Below, one piece after another: positions 1-4,964 of a DNA stretch of 5,114 nt. Origin of the DNA: Pseudomonadota bacterium (GTDB lineage Bacteria; Pseudomonadota; Gammaproteobacteria; Halothiobacillales; Halothiobacillaceae). The stretch is taken from the NCBI GenBank assembly GCA_021795795.1, contig JAJYPA010000571.1, forward strand, positions 1 to 5,114. Reading direction: 5' to 3'. Within the stretch, counting starts at the first letter, position 1, and every line of letters starts with the position of its first letter. The position numbers and the translations under genes are program-made. The notes below the pieces were generated by a model. The model was given only the letters and a program-made list of their open reading frames with translations, had not been told where the DNA came from and did no database searches.

Positions 1-27
1 TTGCCGGGGTCTCCAAAACAGCGTTTA

Positions 28-147
28 TTATGTAGAGCTTGCGAGCACAATTCGGCCCTACAACCCAGTCTTAGCAAGGCTCGCAGCTGTACCGCTATAC
101 ATAATCGCGAGGTATACATAACGCTGCTTATGTGTATGTACACATAA
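28..147. repeat. Cluster of five TTATGTRTA-like 9-mers (putative tyrosine-recombinase resolution or attachment site)
   Basis: Five copies of one 9-mer occur within 120 bp. They are TTATGTAGA at 28-36, TATACATAA at 96-104 and at 113-121 (direct repeats, 17 bp apart), TTATGTGTA at 128-136 and TACACATAA at 139-147. The last two face each other and form the core of the 121-154 palindrome. An inverted pair beside two direct copies is the known layout of internal resolution sites used by tyrosine recombinases of Tn3-family transposons, such as TnpI of Tn4430; TnpS/TnpT elements are also resolved by a tyrosine recombinase. No recombinase gene lies in this window, so assignment to a family is inference. 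A regulatory site bound by a repressor is the main alternative. Confidence 0.5.
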
Positions 148-154
148 GCAGCGT
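121..154. repeat. Perfect 34-bp palindrome, probable recombination core site
   Basis: The arms are 16 bp (121-136 and 139-154) and match perfectly around a central TG. The left arm is ACGCTGCTTATGTGTA. Read another way, 14-bp arms ending in TTATGTG flank a 6-bp spacer (135-140), the size of the strand-exchange region of many tyrosine recombinases. No T-run follows, so it is not a canonical terminator, and no gene clearly ends just before it. It fits best as a core site with the neighbouring direct repeats as accessory sites. Confidence 0.6.
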
Positions 155-457
155 AAGCAGTCGTCCAGCAGCGGGCTGATCGTCATGTTCTCGAAACTCG
201 TTACCATGGCTTAAACGGTGGATGCCTTTATGAGAATGGTTTTCGTGAATTGCAACCCATTGATTTACTGTGCGGCAATGATCATTATTTGGTGCCTCTC
301 GAAAACGGCAGGTTTTGATCGTGCTCTTTCGTGGTTTAATCCGGCACACCTCATAACATTCAACTGGTTGTATTTTATCATATATAGACAAAATGGGGAG
401 GTTTTCGAGGCGCTCTGATACCGTCCCCGTCTACCAGACGTGCTGCGGAGATCATTA
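155..457. other. No confident gene; possible small coding remnants
   Basis: No reading frame here can be firmly supported. A plus-strand frame from 157 to 318, closed by TGA, reads plausibly as protein (it contains GLNGGCLYENG and LLCGNDHYLVPLENG) but has no ATG and opens right after a stop at 154-156. A second plus-strand frame (218-418, 66 codons from ATG) overlaps it and is hydrophobic. A minus-strand frame (391-128) runs into the recombination palindrome. At most one can be real, and all may be chance or the remains of a passenger gene. No terminator with a T-run is visible for the minus-strand operon that ends at 458. Confidence 0.3.
428..440. repeat. Shortened copy of the CGTCTACC palindrome
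   Basis: The sequence CGTCTACCAGACG equals the full CGTCTACC-S-GGTAGACG site with about four central bases missing. It retains a 5-bp inverted repeat (CGTCT/AGACG). It is the only copy left of the AT-rich operon; all others lie at 2642 and beyond. It sits just past the 3' end of the operon, but its short stem without a T-run makes a poor terminator. It may be a chance match, because only 13 bases are involved. Confidence 0.4.
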
Positions 458-895
458 TTAAGTTGCTATTAATTCTATGCACCCGCATTTTATCATTGGG
501 ATAATTCCGGTTTTTCTGGCAAATTCTAGTTTTTTAGCGCCATTGGACGCGCTCATTGCCGGAGCACCAGAACACACGATGTAGCATCGAAGATCGTCCA
601 CATCAGAAAAAAGTGTTCCGTTGAAATGATTTATTGTTGCCAATATTTGGGCAAGTGCGTGTGATATATTCTTTCCCTTTAATTCAATTATGTGACATAG
701 CATATTATTTTCTATAATAATATAATCACACCTGATCGCATTGTTAGCTATGGCGCACCCATCTACATGTATTATTTGTATGGTGTTTCTATCTTTGTTT
801 TTTATCATAAACCTTTTTCCGTTTTCAGTAACGGAAATTATAGATCCGTTTGATGATTTTATGCACGAACTATTTATAGAACGAGTATTTGCCAT
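458..895 (-). CDS. Small PD-(D/E)XK-type nuclease-like protein, partner of the upstream ATPase
   Basis: This 145-aa protein shows the active-site layout of PD-(D/E)XK nucleases. D57 (RCDYIII) ends one strand, and E71-x-K73 lies in the next strand (HIIELKG). A helix with the pattern ISHALAQI (77-84) follows, including Q83. The remainder (about 105-145, with LRCYIVCSGAP and a basic AKKLEFARKTG stretch) suits the closing strands of a compact single-domain nuclease. There is no signal peptide or membrane segment, so it should be cytoplasmic. ATG at 895 lies 7 bp after the ATPase stop. The ribosome site is weak (GCGAG about 11 bases upstream), which suggests translational coupling. The nuclease fold and role as effector are inferred from motif and operon position. 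I recognise no named family member, so no symbol is given. The gene is AT-rich like its partner and unlike the flanks. Confidence 0.75.
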   Translation of the reverse strand: MANTRSINSSCIKSSNGSIISVTENGKRFMIKNKDRNTIQIIHVDGCAIANNAIRCDYIIIENNMLCHIIELKGKNISHALAQILATINHFNGTLFSDVDDLRCYIVCSGAPAMSASNGAKKLEFARKTGIIPMIKCGCIELIAT

Positions 896-902
896 TTTTA
901 TT

Positions 903-2207
903 CTACTCGCTAATCATCAAGTTCAATATATCATCAAATTCATTTGATATATCTTCTGATATATCGTCAATATTATTGACTCCTATTATTCCGTCATTGT
1001 TAATTATGCTGATTACTCTACCATGATTATCTATTGAGTATGCAGAATATTCGCCGCGTTTTATTCGCAGGTATGGTTTTATAACCGAATCAAGCCTTGA
1101 GATCTTTTCTTTGTCGCCGTCGGCAATTTTTGTTCGAGCTATATCAGCAATAACCAAATTATTCAATGAAGAGAGTACGTATGGACTGTGCGTTGTGATG
1201 AATGTTGTTAAGTTTAGTTTGTTATGGAGTGCCGCTATGGCATAAATAACTTCTTTTTGCGTTCTTGGAAATAGATGTGCTTCTGGTTCTTCAATGAATA
1301 ATGAAGATTCACCACGCCTGTATTGCCCTAGTCTGCTCATGGCTGACAAAGAAATAAGCATTGGGACAACTTCCTGCTGGCCAGACGAGGCGCCTTCTAA
1401 TTTTATATCTATTCCATTTTTTTGGCTTATAACATAGGCGTCATTTTTGTATTTGAATTCACCTCCAATGATAGCATTGACTGCTCCGTGAAAGCCTCTC
1501 ATTGTGCCGTTATTGCGAATGCTGTCCATCCTCACATAATGGCGTTTAGCATTGCTGTAGAACGATCCAAACTCACTTATGAATTTATCTATACTAGAGT
1601 TCATGCTCAAAAATGAAAATATATTCTGTTCAAGGAGGGCAAAAAAACCTCTCCCAGCAGGGATGTAAAGGCTTGGAGAAAACATATAATTCGGAAAACA
1701 CCTCCTGTTTCTTAATTCTGAAAAGTATTGGCTCGCAAACCAGTTAATACTCCCCTTCATAAATTCAGGAGTGCCTTCCTCAGCCCTGTTGTACTCTAAA
1801 TATGCTGCTTTTAGTTTAATAAAATCAGATCTAAAATTTTTAGAAATTGATACTTTAATTTTCCTTTTTACTCTTCTTATTTCTATTTTATGATCGCCAT
1901 TTGTGTATTCAATTACAAAATCACCAGATCCCCAGTAATCAGGATTAAAAGTTTCAAGAAAGGACTGAAATAATTTTTCATCGAGACGTTTTTTGAATCT
2001 TGCCGAGTTTGCGTCTTCTGGTGAATTCTCTTCATCGCCTTTTATTGTTGATAAAAAGGCAGATGGGAAGTCCGACTTAAAGAAATATAGTAGCTTGGCT
2101 ATGAGGCTTTTCCCGGATGACTGACGGCCAATTAAAACGTTGTATCGCTTTATTTCTATATCTACCTGCGACAGCGTTATGAAATTATTTATCTTTAAAT
2201 TTTCCAT
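903..2207 (-). CDS. ABC/SMC-type AAA ATPase of a probable two-gene defence operon
   Basis: This 434-aa ATPase resembles the OLD/RecF-like AAA_15/AAA_21 proteins common in defence loci. The N-terminus MENLKINNFITL is typical of the family. Walker A is GRQSSGKS (27-34). A conserved-looking YIPAGRGFFALL stretch lies at 181-192. An ABC signature-like SSGQQE is at 274-279, Walker B SLFIEEPE at 302-309 with catalytic Glu, and the H-loop TTHSP at 338-342. The middle (about 50-180) is the insert between the two ATPase lobes. Only about 90 residues follow the H-loop, and they show no TOPRIM acidic motifs, so unlike OLD nucleases this protein seems to lack its own nuclease. The next gene, 7 bp downstream, supplies a PD-(D/E)XK candidate. 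ATG at 2207 has a weak GGTAA about 9 bases upstream. By analogy with PtuA and AriA it may sense phage or plasmid and control the nuclease, but it is not identified as either. Confidence 0.9.
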   Translation of the reverse strand: MENLKINNFITLSQVDIEIKRYNVLIGRQSSGKSLIAKLLYFFKSDFPSAFLSTIKGDEENSPEDANSARFKKRLDEKLFQSFLETFNPDYWGSGDFVIEYTNGDHKIEIRRVKRKIKVSISKNFRSDFIKLKAAYLEYNRAEEGTPEFMKGSINWFASQYFSELRNRRCFPNYMFSPSLYIPAGRGFFALLEQNIFSFLSMNSSIDKFISEFGSFYSNAKRHYVRMDSIRNNGTMRGFHGAVNAIIGGEFKYKNDAYVISQKNGIDIKLEGASSGQQEVVPMLISLSAMSRLGQYRRGESSLFIEEPEAHLFPRTQKEVIYAIAALHNKLNLTTFITTHSPYVLSSLNNLVIADIARTKIADGDKEKISRLDSVIKPYLRIKRGEYSAYSIDNHGRVISIINNDGIIGVNNIDDISEDISNEFDDILNLMISE

Positions 2208-2237
2208 TTATATTTACCATATTAATGACATGTTAAA

Positions 2238-2267
2238 ATTTTACCTGCAACACATGGTCCTAGACAA
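2238..2267 (-). promoter_or_regulatory. Probable sigma70 promoter of the ATPase-nuclease operon
   Basis: On the minus strand TTGTCT (2262-2267) and TAAAAT (2238-2243) are separated by 18 bp. Transcription would begin near 2231, about 24 bases before the ATPase ATG. The -10 lies inside the short palindrome TAAAATTTTA, where a repressor could bind. This is the best match in the AT-rich leader, but such matches arise easily in AT-rich DNA. Confidence 0.45.
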
Positions 2268-2313
2268 TTTGCATCATTGTGTTCCGTGCGGCACCTTCAA
2301 TTCCAAGCCTAAT

Positions 2314-2346
2314 GGCCTGTATTTATGACCTTTATGATGACAGGCC
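2314..2346. repeat. 7-bp inverted repeat between the defence operon and the GC-rich region
   Basis: GGCCTGT (2314-2320) and ACAGGCC (2340-2346) form a perfect stem around a 19-base loop. The loop contains TTTATGA twice (2322-2328 and 2331-2337). It lies upstream of the defence promoter and just before a possible start at 2363, near the switch from AT-rich to GC-rich sequence. It could be an operator or mark a junction. No terminator T-run is present. Confidence 0.35.
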
Positions 2347-2641
2347 CACATGAGACAAAACAATGAAATTCTCCCTCTCCGACCCGGCCAAGCGTGAGGC
2401 AACTCTAGCCTATTCATACGTCCGCTTACAGTCTGAACCTGCCATTCCTTGCACCCGATAGTATCCCCACAAGTCTTATGTAAGCAATACGCGCGCGGAG
2501 GCGCTGCGGCTGGCGATCATGGCTGCATACCGAACCATGGGCCAGGGCAAGGTAAGTCCATGTTCAAACTTATTACCTTCGGACAAAATCGACGGGTCCT
2601 GGCCAAGGGATGGTAGGTATTGCGCTGACGAGTTCGCTGAC

Positions 2642-2660
2642 TCGTCTACCGGGTAGACGA
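2642..2660. repeat. 19-bp palindrome TCGTCTACC-G-GGTAGACGA (outlying site)
   Basis: This is a perfect 9-bp inverted repeat around a central G, identical to the copies at 3371-3389 and 3505-3523. It lies about 600 bp left of the main array. It suits recognition by a homodimeric DNA-binding protein. Confidence 0.75.
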
Positions 2661-2791
2661 TTAGGCGTGCAGGCACCCGCATTCCGTTGGATCTGAATAC
2701 CAGGGTAAAGAAACTCACGGGGCGCGACTCGCCGTATCACACGCCGATCTCCGTAAAGAGATCCCCTTTCGCGTTAGGCCGTGAGCAGCCC

Positions 2792-2813
2792 GGCAGGGCG
2801 GGCCCACCCTGCC
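2792..2813. repeat. GC-rich stem-loop
   Basis: GGCAGGG (2792-2798) pairs with CCCTGCC (2807-2813) around an 8-base loop. It is stable as a hairpin but has no T-run, so it is not a standard intrinsic terminator. Its role is unknown; it may be part of the structured origin-like region. Confidence 0.4.
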
Positions 2814-2854
2814 ACGAGGCCCTTCGACCCTGGGCAGCTAGACTGCGACCGTGA

Positions 2855-3255
2855 GCGAACCCGCTCGGTACATCACGGAGACTTTTTTGTCCCGGTATCG
2901 CAGCAGTTAGAGCCTGCCAGACTGCCGCCACGGTGTAAATACGCACCCGCGCCTCTGGGCCTTGGGCATGCAGCCCCTGGACCGGGGAAGGCTTCGGACC
3001 CGAGTCTTTCACTGATCAGCAACTGGAGCATCCTTCAGCCAAGATCGTCTACCCGGTAGACGATCTTGGCTGAGCAACCGATCAGCACCCACACTGGAAC
3101 CGTCCGCCTCTGCCCAGCGCCAATGGGCGCTTCTTGCACGAGAGACCTTGCGATGGGTGCGTCGCGCAGCGAGAGGCGGATCCCTCTGTTTTCCATACGA
3201 GGCCGCCAGCACCACGTCGGTTGGAGTTGGGGCAGGCCACCCCCCTACAAGTTGG
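2855..3255. other. GC-rich stretch without a confident gene
   Basis: Open frames exist on both strands here (for example minus 3012-2737 and 3290-3009, plus 2781-3059), but they contradict one another, show no recognised motif and read through the palindromes. A GTG at 2851 opens a 19-codon frame (SEPARYITETFLSRYRSS) that ends at a TAG. Apart from the 39-bp palindrome I see no clear feature. This is likely non-coding regulatory DNA or a decayed gene. Confidence 0.4.
3035..3073. repeat. Perfect 39-bp palindrome containing the 19-bp core
   Basis: Two 19-bp arms match without error around C3054. The inner 19 bp (3045-3063) is the family site TCGTCTACC-C-GGTAGACGA. The arms are extended by 10 more bases on each side (TCAGCCAAGA on the left). 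Its centre is 210 bp from the first site of the array at 3264, exactly 20 turns at 10.5 bp per turn. It could be a high-affinity site or a cruciform. No T-run follows. Confidence 0.8.
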
Positions 3256-3370
3256 CGTCTACCGGATAGACAATTGCCCCGAACTGGCAAAGAAAAGTGT
3301 CTTCCCGGAAAACGCCGCTCCAGAATTTCGCCTGACGGGTAGACGGTTGACCCAGCGCCGCTCCTAAAAA

Positions 3371-3389
3371 TCGTCTACCGGGTAGACGA
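3371..3389. repeat. Perfect 19-bp palindrome, class A site
   Basis: TCGTCTACCGGGTAGACGA with 9-bp arms and central G3380. It is identical to 2642-2660 and 3505-3523. Confidence 0.75.
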
Positions 3390-3475
3390 AAGCGCCCCAA
3401 AAGGCGTCTACCGGACGAAAAGCGGAACACAAGATAAAGAAGGGGTAACGGAATCGTTTTCCGGGAAGACGCTGC

Positions 3476-3492
3476 CGTTTTCCCGGAAAACG
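3476..3492. repeat. Perfect 17-bp palindrome, class B site
   Basis: CGTTTTCCCGGAAAACG with 8-bp arms and central C3484. It is the cleanest of the B variants, in which TTTT replaces TCTA in the left arm. Its centre is 21 bp from the imperfect B-like site centred at 3463, two helical turns. Confidence 0.7.
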
Positions 3493-3504
3493 CCGGGGTG
3501 AAAA

Positions 3505-3523
3505 TCGTCTACCGGGTAGACGA
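3505..3523. repeat. Perfect 19-bp palindrome, class A site, right end of the array
   Basis: TCGTCTACCGGGTAGACGA with central G3514. A flanking A/T pair extends it to 21 bp (3504-3524). Confidence 0.75.
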
Positions 3524-3557
3524 TCCAAGTTTTTCGCCCCACAGGCCACCTGTCGCC

Positions 3558-3588
3558 TTATCCCCAAAGTCCACTGCCTTGTGGATGG
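3558..3588. other. Possible pair of DnaA boxes
   Basis: TTATCCCCA (3558-3566) differs by one base from the DnaA box TTATCCACA. TGTGGATGG (3580-3588) is a 7/9 match on the other strand. They lie between the palindrome array and the AT-rich stretch at 3780-3870, the order expected in a replication origin. Two imperfect matches are weak evidence on their own. Confidence 0.3.
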
Positions 3589-3646
3589 CTCAGTCTTACG
3601 CCTGACCAGCCTGCCTGTACACGACGTTCCGGCCTGCCGACCACAA

Positions 3647-3676
3647 CCTGCGCTACCGCAGGGGCTGGGTGGCCCC
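3647..3676. repeat. Two adjoining GC-rich stem-loops
   Basis: CCTGCG (3647-3652) pairs with CGCAGG (3657-3662) around CTAC. GGGGC (3661-3665) pairs with GCCCC (3672-3676) around a 6-base loop. The two overlap by two bases, so they are alternative or stacked structures. Possible roles are a single-strand initiation or primosome assembly site, or attenuation of a leader transcript. Nothing decides between these. Confidence 0.35.
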
Positions 3677-3724
3677 TTCATTGCGAGGACCTTGGGCCGT
3701 GGATTTAGGCGATAACGCTCCAAA

Positions 3725-3743
3725 TCATCTACCCGATAGACGA
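3725..3743. repeat. Imperfect 19-bp palindrome, class A site (right outlier)
   Basis: TCATCTACCCGATAGACGA matches the class A site with two substitutions. Its centre (3734) is 220 bp from the last array site at 3514, about 21 turns, so it keeps the array's phase. It is the site nearest the HTH gene at 3919. Confidence 0.6.
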
Positions 3744-3791
3744 CTTCCCTCTTCGCTGTAGCTGCTGTCACTCGATTAAGCAGAATGAAAT

Positions 3792-3857
3792 AAATTCATG
3801 AGTATGTATTTTGCTAACAATAAGCATGTATCATGCCATATAAGTTCTCATGAATTT
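3792..3857. promoter_or_regulatory. AT-rich leader with an 11-bp inverted repeat, upstream of the HTH gene
   Basis: AAATTCATGAG (3792-3802) and CTCATGAATTT (3847-3857) are perfect inverted repeats 44 bp apart. A smaller GCATG-TAT-CATGC hairpin (3824-3836) lies between them. Two separated half-palindromes before an HTH regulator fit an autoregulatory operator with looping. The AT-richness also fits an unwinding element next to the palindrome array. A TTGCTA hexamer (3811-3816) is present, but I find no -10 at good spacing, so the promoter is not placed. Confidence 0.45.
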
Positions 3858-3907
3858 CTATCTCCTCAACCTCTGATCTATACCTGTGCACATTCACTGA
3901 TAGTTAT

Positions 3908-3911
3908 GAGG
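3908..3911 (+). promoter_or_regulatory. Shine-Dalgarno of the HTH gene
   Basis: GAGG ends 7 bases before ATG 3919, a good spacing. It supports that start for the 87-aa product. Confidence 0.65.
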
Positions 3912-3918
3912 CAACACC

Positions 3919-4182
3919 ATGTACACTAAAGCCGAAACAGTTTACCAGATCATCTCCGAGATTGGCCGCACTCTAGGCTATCCAACCGAAGCCATACCCA
4001 CACAGATTGATGAGGCCAAAGCGTCCACTGTTTTGGGGGTTAAGCCAGCAACCCTCTGTAACTGGCGCTGCACACGTCGCTATAACCTGCCATACATCAA
4101 GACCGGCAGGTTGGTCCGGTACCGTGTAACCGACTTGGCTGAGTGGATCGCCAAGCGCCGTACCGGCGCCGTGGAGGGCTGA
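3919..4182 (+). CDS. AlpA/excisionase-type helix-turn-helix DNA-binding protein
   Basis: This 87-aa protein has an N-terminal helical segment (1-27) followed by a MerR-like/excisionase-type HTH (HTH_17, about 30-82). The pattern is IDEAKASTVLGVKPATLCNW, a short basic turn (CTRRYNLPYIKTG), then the wing RLVRYRVTDLAEWIAKRR. The order 'LPYIKTGRLVRYR...DLAEWI' is typical of AlpA and Xis proteins, which bend DNA, direct excision or regulate phage and plasmid genes. A GAGG ribosome site precedes the start. The replication gene follows 3 bp after the stop, so the two should share a transcript. It may repress this operon or bind the palindromes to the left, but a monomeric excisionase fold is not an obvious match to long palindromes. 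An origin-binding or excision role is equally possible. Confidence 0.85.
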   Translation: MYTKAETVYQIISEIGRTLGYPTEAIPTQIDEAKASTVLGVKPATLCNWRCTRRYNLPYIKTGRLVRYRVTDLAEWIAKRRTGAVEG

Positions 4183-4185
4183 TCC

Positions 4186-4932
4186 ATGAGCGAAATTATC
4201 AGGGTTAAGCATATGGAATTCTGGACAAGTATCCCAAACAAAACGTTGAGAGACTCACGGTTGAGCCTAGCAGGGCGCGGCCTGTTGTGTTGACTGCTGA
4301 GCAGGCCAAACAATTGGCAGGTTCAGATGGGTAACCTGCGGCGGGAACTGGGAATTGGGCAGGACAGGATGAGGAATCTTTTAGCTGAATTAAGCCATGC
4401 GGGCTATCTCCAGCGGGAGAAGCGGCATGGGGCAGGCGGGCGGTGGGATTGGGAGTCAACAGTTTGGTCTGAATCTCAAAAGCCGTCCACCATAGGGGTG
4501 TTTTCCGTCGATGGTCAAGCAGCGGATGGCGAAACCATCGACGGCGCGGCCCCCCATAAAAGAAGTATCTACGAAGAAAGAAATAACTATGGAAAAAGAA
4601 ATATCAATCAATTGATCGATCATAATCAGAATCAAAACGACACTTTCTCCATTAGGATTGGGTGGGAGCCATCTGGAGAATTCTGGATACTGGTCAAACG
4701 TTTGGGATATGCCGAGGAAAGCACGGACTATCCAAACGTTTTGACAGACTTTATTTCCTATTGGCTGACGCGACCAGGCGTGGCCCGGAGCCAAGTCCAT
4801 TGGGAAAAAACATTCCTCCATAATTGGAAAAGATACAGAGTACGCAATGGAAACAACTTGTTGGACGATCGTCAGAGGGTATGCAACGCAGAAATTCGAC
4901 CGCACCAGTCATCGAATCACATTCGCCTGTAG
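4186..4932 (+). pseudogene. Winged-helix/DnaT-like replication protein gene with in-frame TGA
   Basis: From ATG 4186 the frame reads MSEIIRVKHMEFWTSIPNKT and onward to RGLLC, meets TGA at 4291-4293 (codon 36), then continues in the same frame as LLSRPNNWQVQMGNLRRELG to 4932. The full product would be 248 codons. The N-terminal third is a winged HTH seen in plasmid and phage replication proteins. A low-complexity linker with VDG/ADG/IDG steps follows. The C-terminal part, about codons 160-218 (WEPSGEFW ... FISYWLTRPGV ... WEKTFLHNWKRYR), matches the DnaT-like domain, which in DnaT binds ssDNA and helps load DnaB. The TGA splits the HTH. A restart at ATG 4327 (AGG five bases before it) would give 201 aa with the DnaT domain intact but half the HTH lost. 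A nonsense mutation is most likely; sequencing error, readthrough or reinitiation remain possible. Confidence 0.75.
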
Positions 4933-4964
4933 GAGGCCCGATTCTAGCCCGGCACTACGAAGAT

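Larger units (their letters stand above)
2363..2854 (+). pseudogene. Possible decayed reading frame with two in-frame TAG stops
   Basis: One frame starts at ATG 2363 (MKFSLSDPAKREATLAYSYV) and is interrupted by TAG at 2459-2461 and TAG at 2654-2656 before ending at TGA 2852-2854. The three pieces (32, 64 and 65 codons) include protein-like stretches such as NTRAEALRLAIMAAYRTMGQ and RIPLDLNTRVKKLTGRDSPY. The second stop lies inside the 2642-2660 palindrome. I recognise no family. Two stops in about 160 codons is not strong evidence of a former gene in GC-rich DNA. Alternatives are a 32-codon gene at 2363-2461 or no gene at all. Confidence 0.28.
3256..3523. repeat. Array of eight related palindromic sites, helically phased
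   Basis: Eight 17-19 bp palindromes of consensus CGTYTWCC-S-GGWARACG lie here. By centre they are 3264 (CGTCTACCGGATAGACA), 3306 (TGTCTTCCCGGAAAACG), 3337 (CGCCTGACGGGTAGACG, degenerate left arm), 3380 (perfect), 3413 (CGTCTACCGGACGA, shortened), 3463 (CGTTTTCCGGGAAGACG), 3484 (CGTTTTCCCGGAAAACG, perfect) and 3514 (perfect). Offsets from the first are 42, 73, 116, 149, 199, 220 and 250 bp, all close to multiples of 10.5. Dimers bound at every site would face much the same side of the DNA. Candidate roles are replication iterons, a partition centromere or a cooperative operator. The cognate protein is unknown; the HTH protein at 3919 is one candidate. Confidence 0.8.

Noticed and set aside
128..391. 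87-codon minus-strand frame ending in the recombination palindrome
   Set aside because: It runs into the palindrome for its last codons and has no recognisable domain.
903..2207. Calling the operon PARIS, Septu or Gabija
   Set aside because: The partner shows PD-(D/E)XK residues, not TOPRIM, HNH or UvrD helicase motifs. The ATPase lacks a TOPRIM domain.
2268..2278. TTGCATCAT match resembling StbA-type direct repeats of IncW plasmids
   Set aside because: Only a single copy is present; those sites work as arrays of direct repeats.
2476..3012. Minus-strand frames of 80 and 91 codons
   Set aside because: No motif, no ribosome site and no link to neighbours. The first includes a palindrome-derived VYPVDES.
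3009..3367. Overlapping plus and minus frames of 64-93 codons
   Set aside because: They conflict with each other, read through palindromes and show only composition-driven Arg/Pro/Gly-rich peptides.
3256..3523. CRISPR array
   Set aside because: The repeats are short palindromes with variable sequence and 4 to 33 bp gaps, no constant repeat length, no unique spacers of fixed size and no cas gene.
3371..3523. Palindromes as intrinsic terminators
   Set aside because: None is followed by a T-run, and no gene ends just before them.
3364..3771. 135-codon minus-strand frame through the palindrome array
   Set aside because: Its repeated VYRVDD, RLPGRR and FVYPVDD peptides are translations of the palindromes. 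It has no recognisable domain and overlaps the phased array, so it is read as non-coding.
4456..4905. 149-codon minus-strand frame opposite the replication gene
   Set aside because: It is antisense to a well-supported DnaT-like domain and shows no domain of its own.
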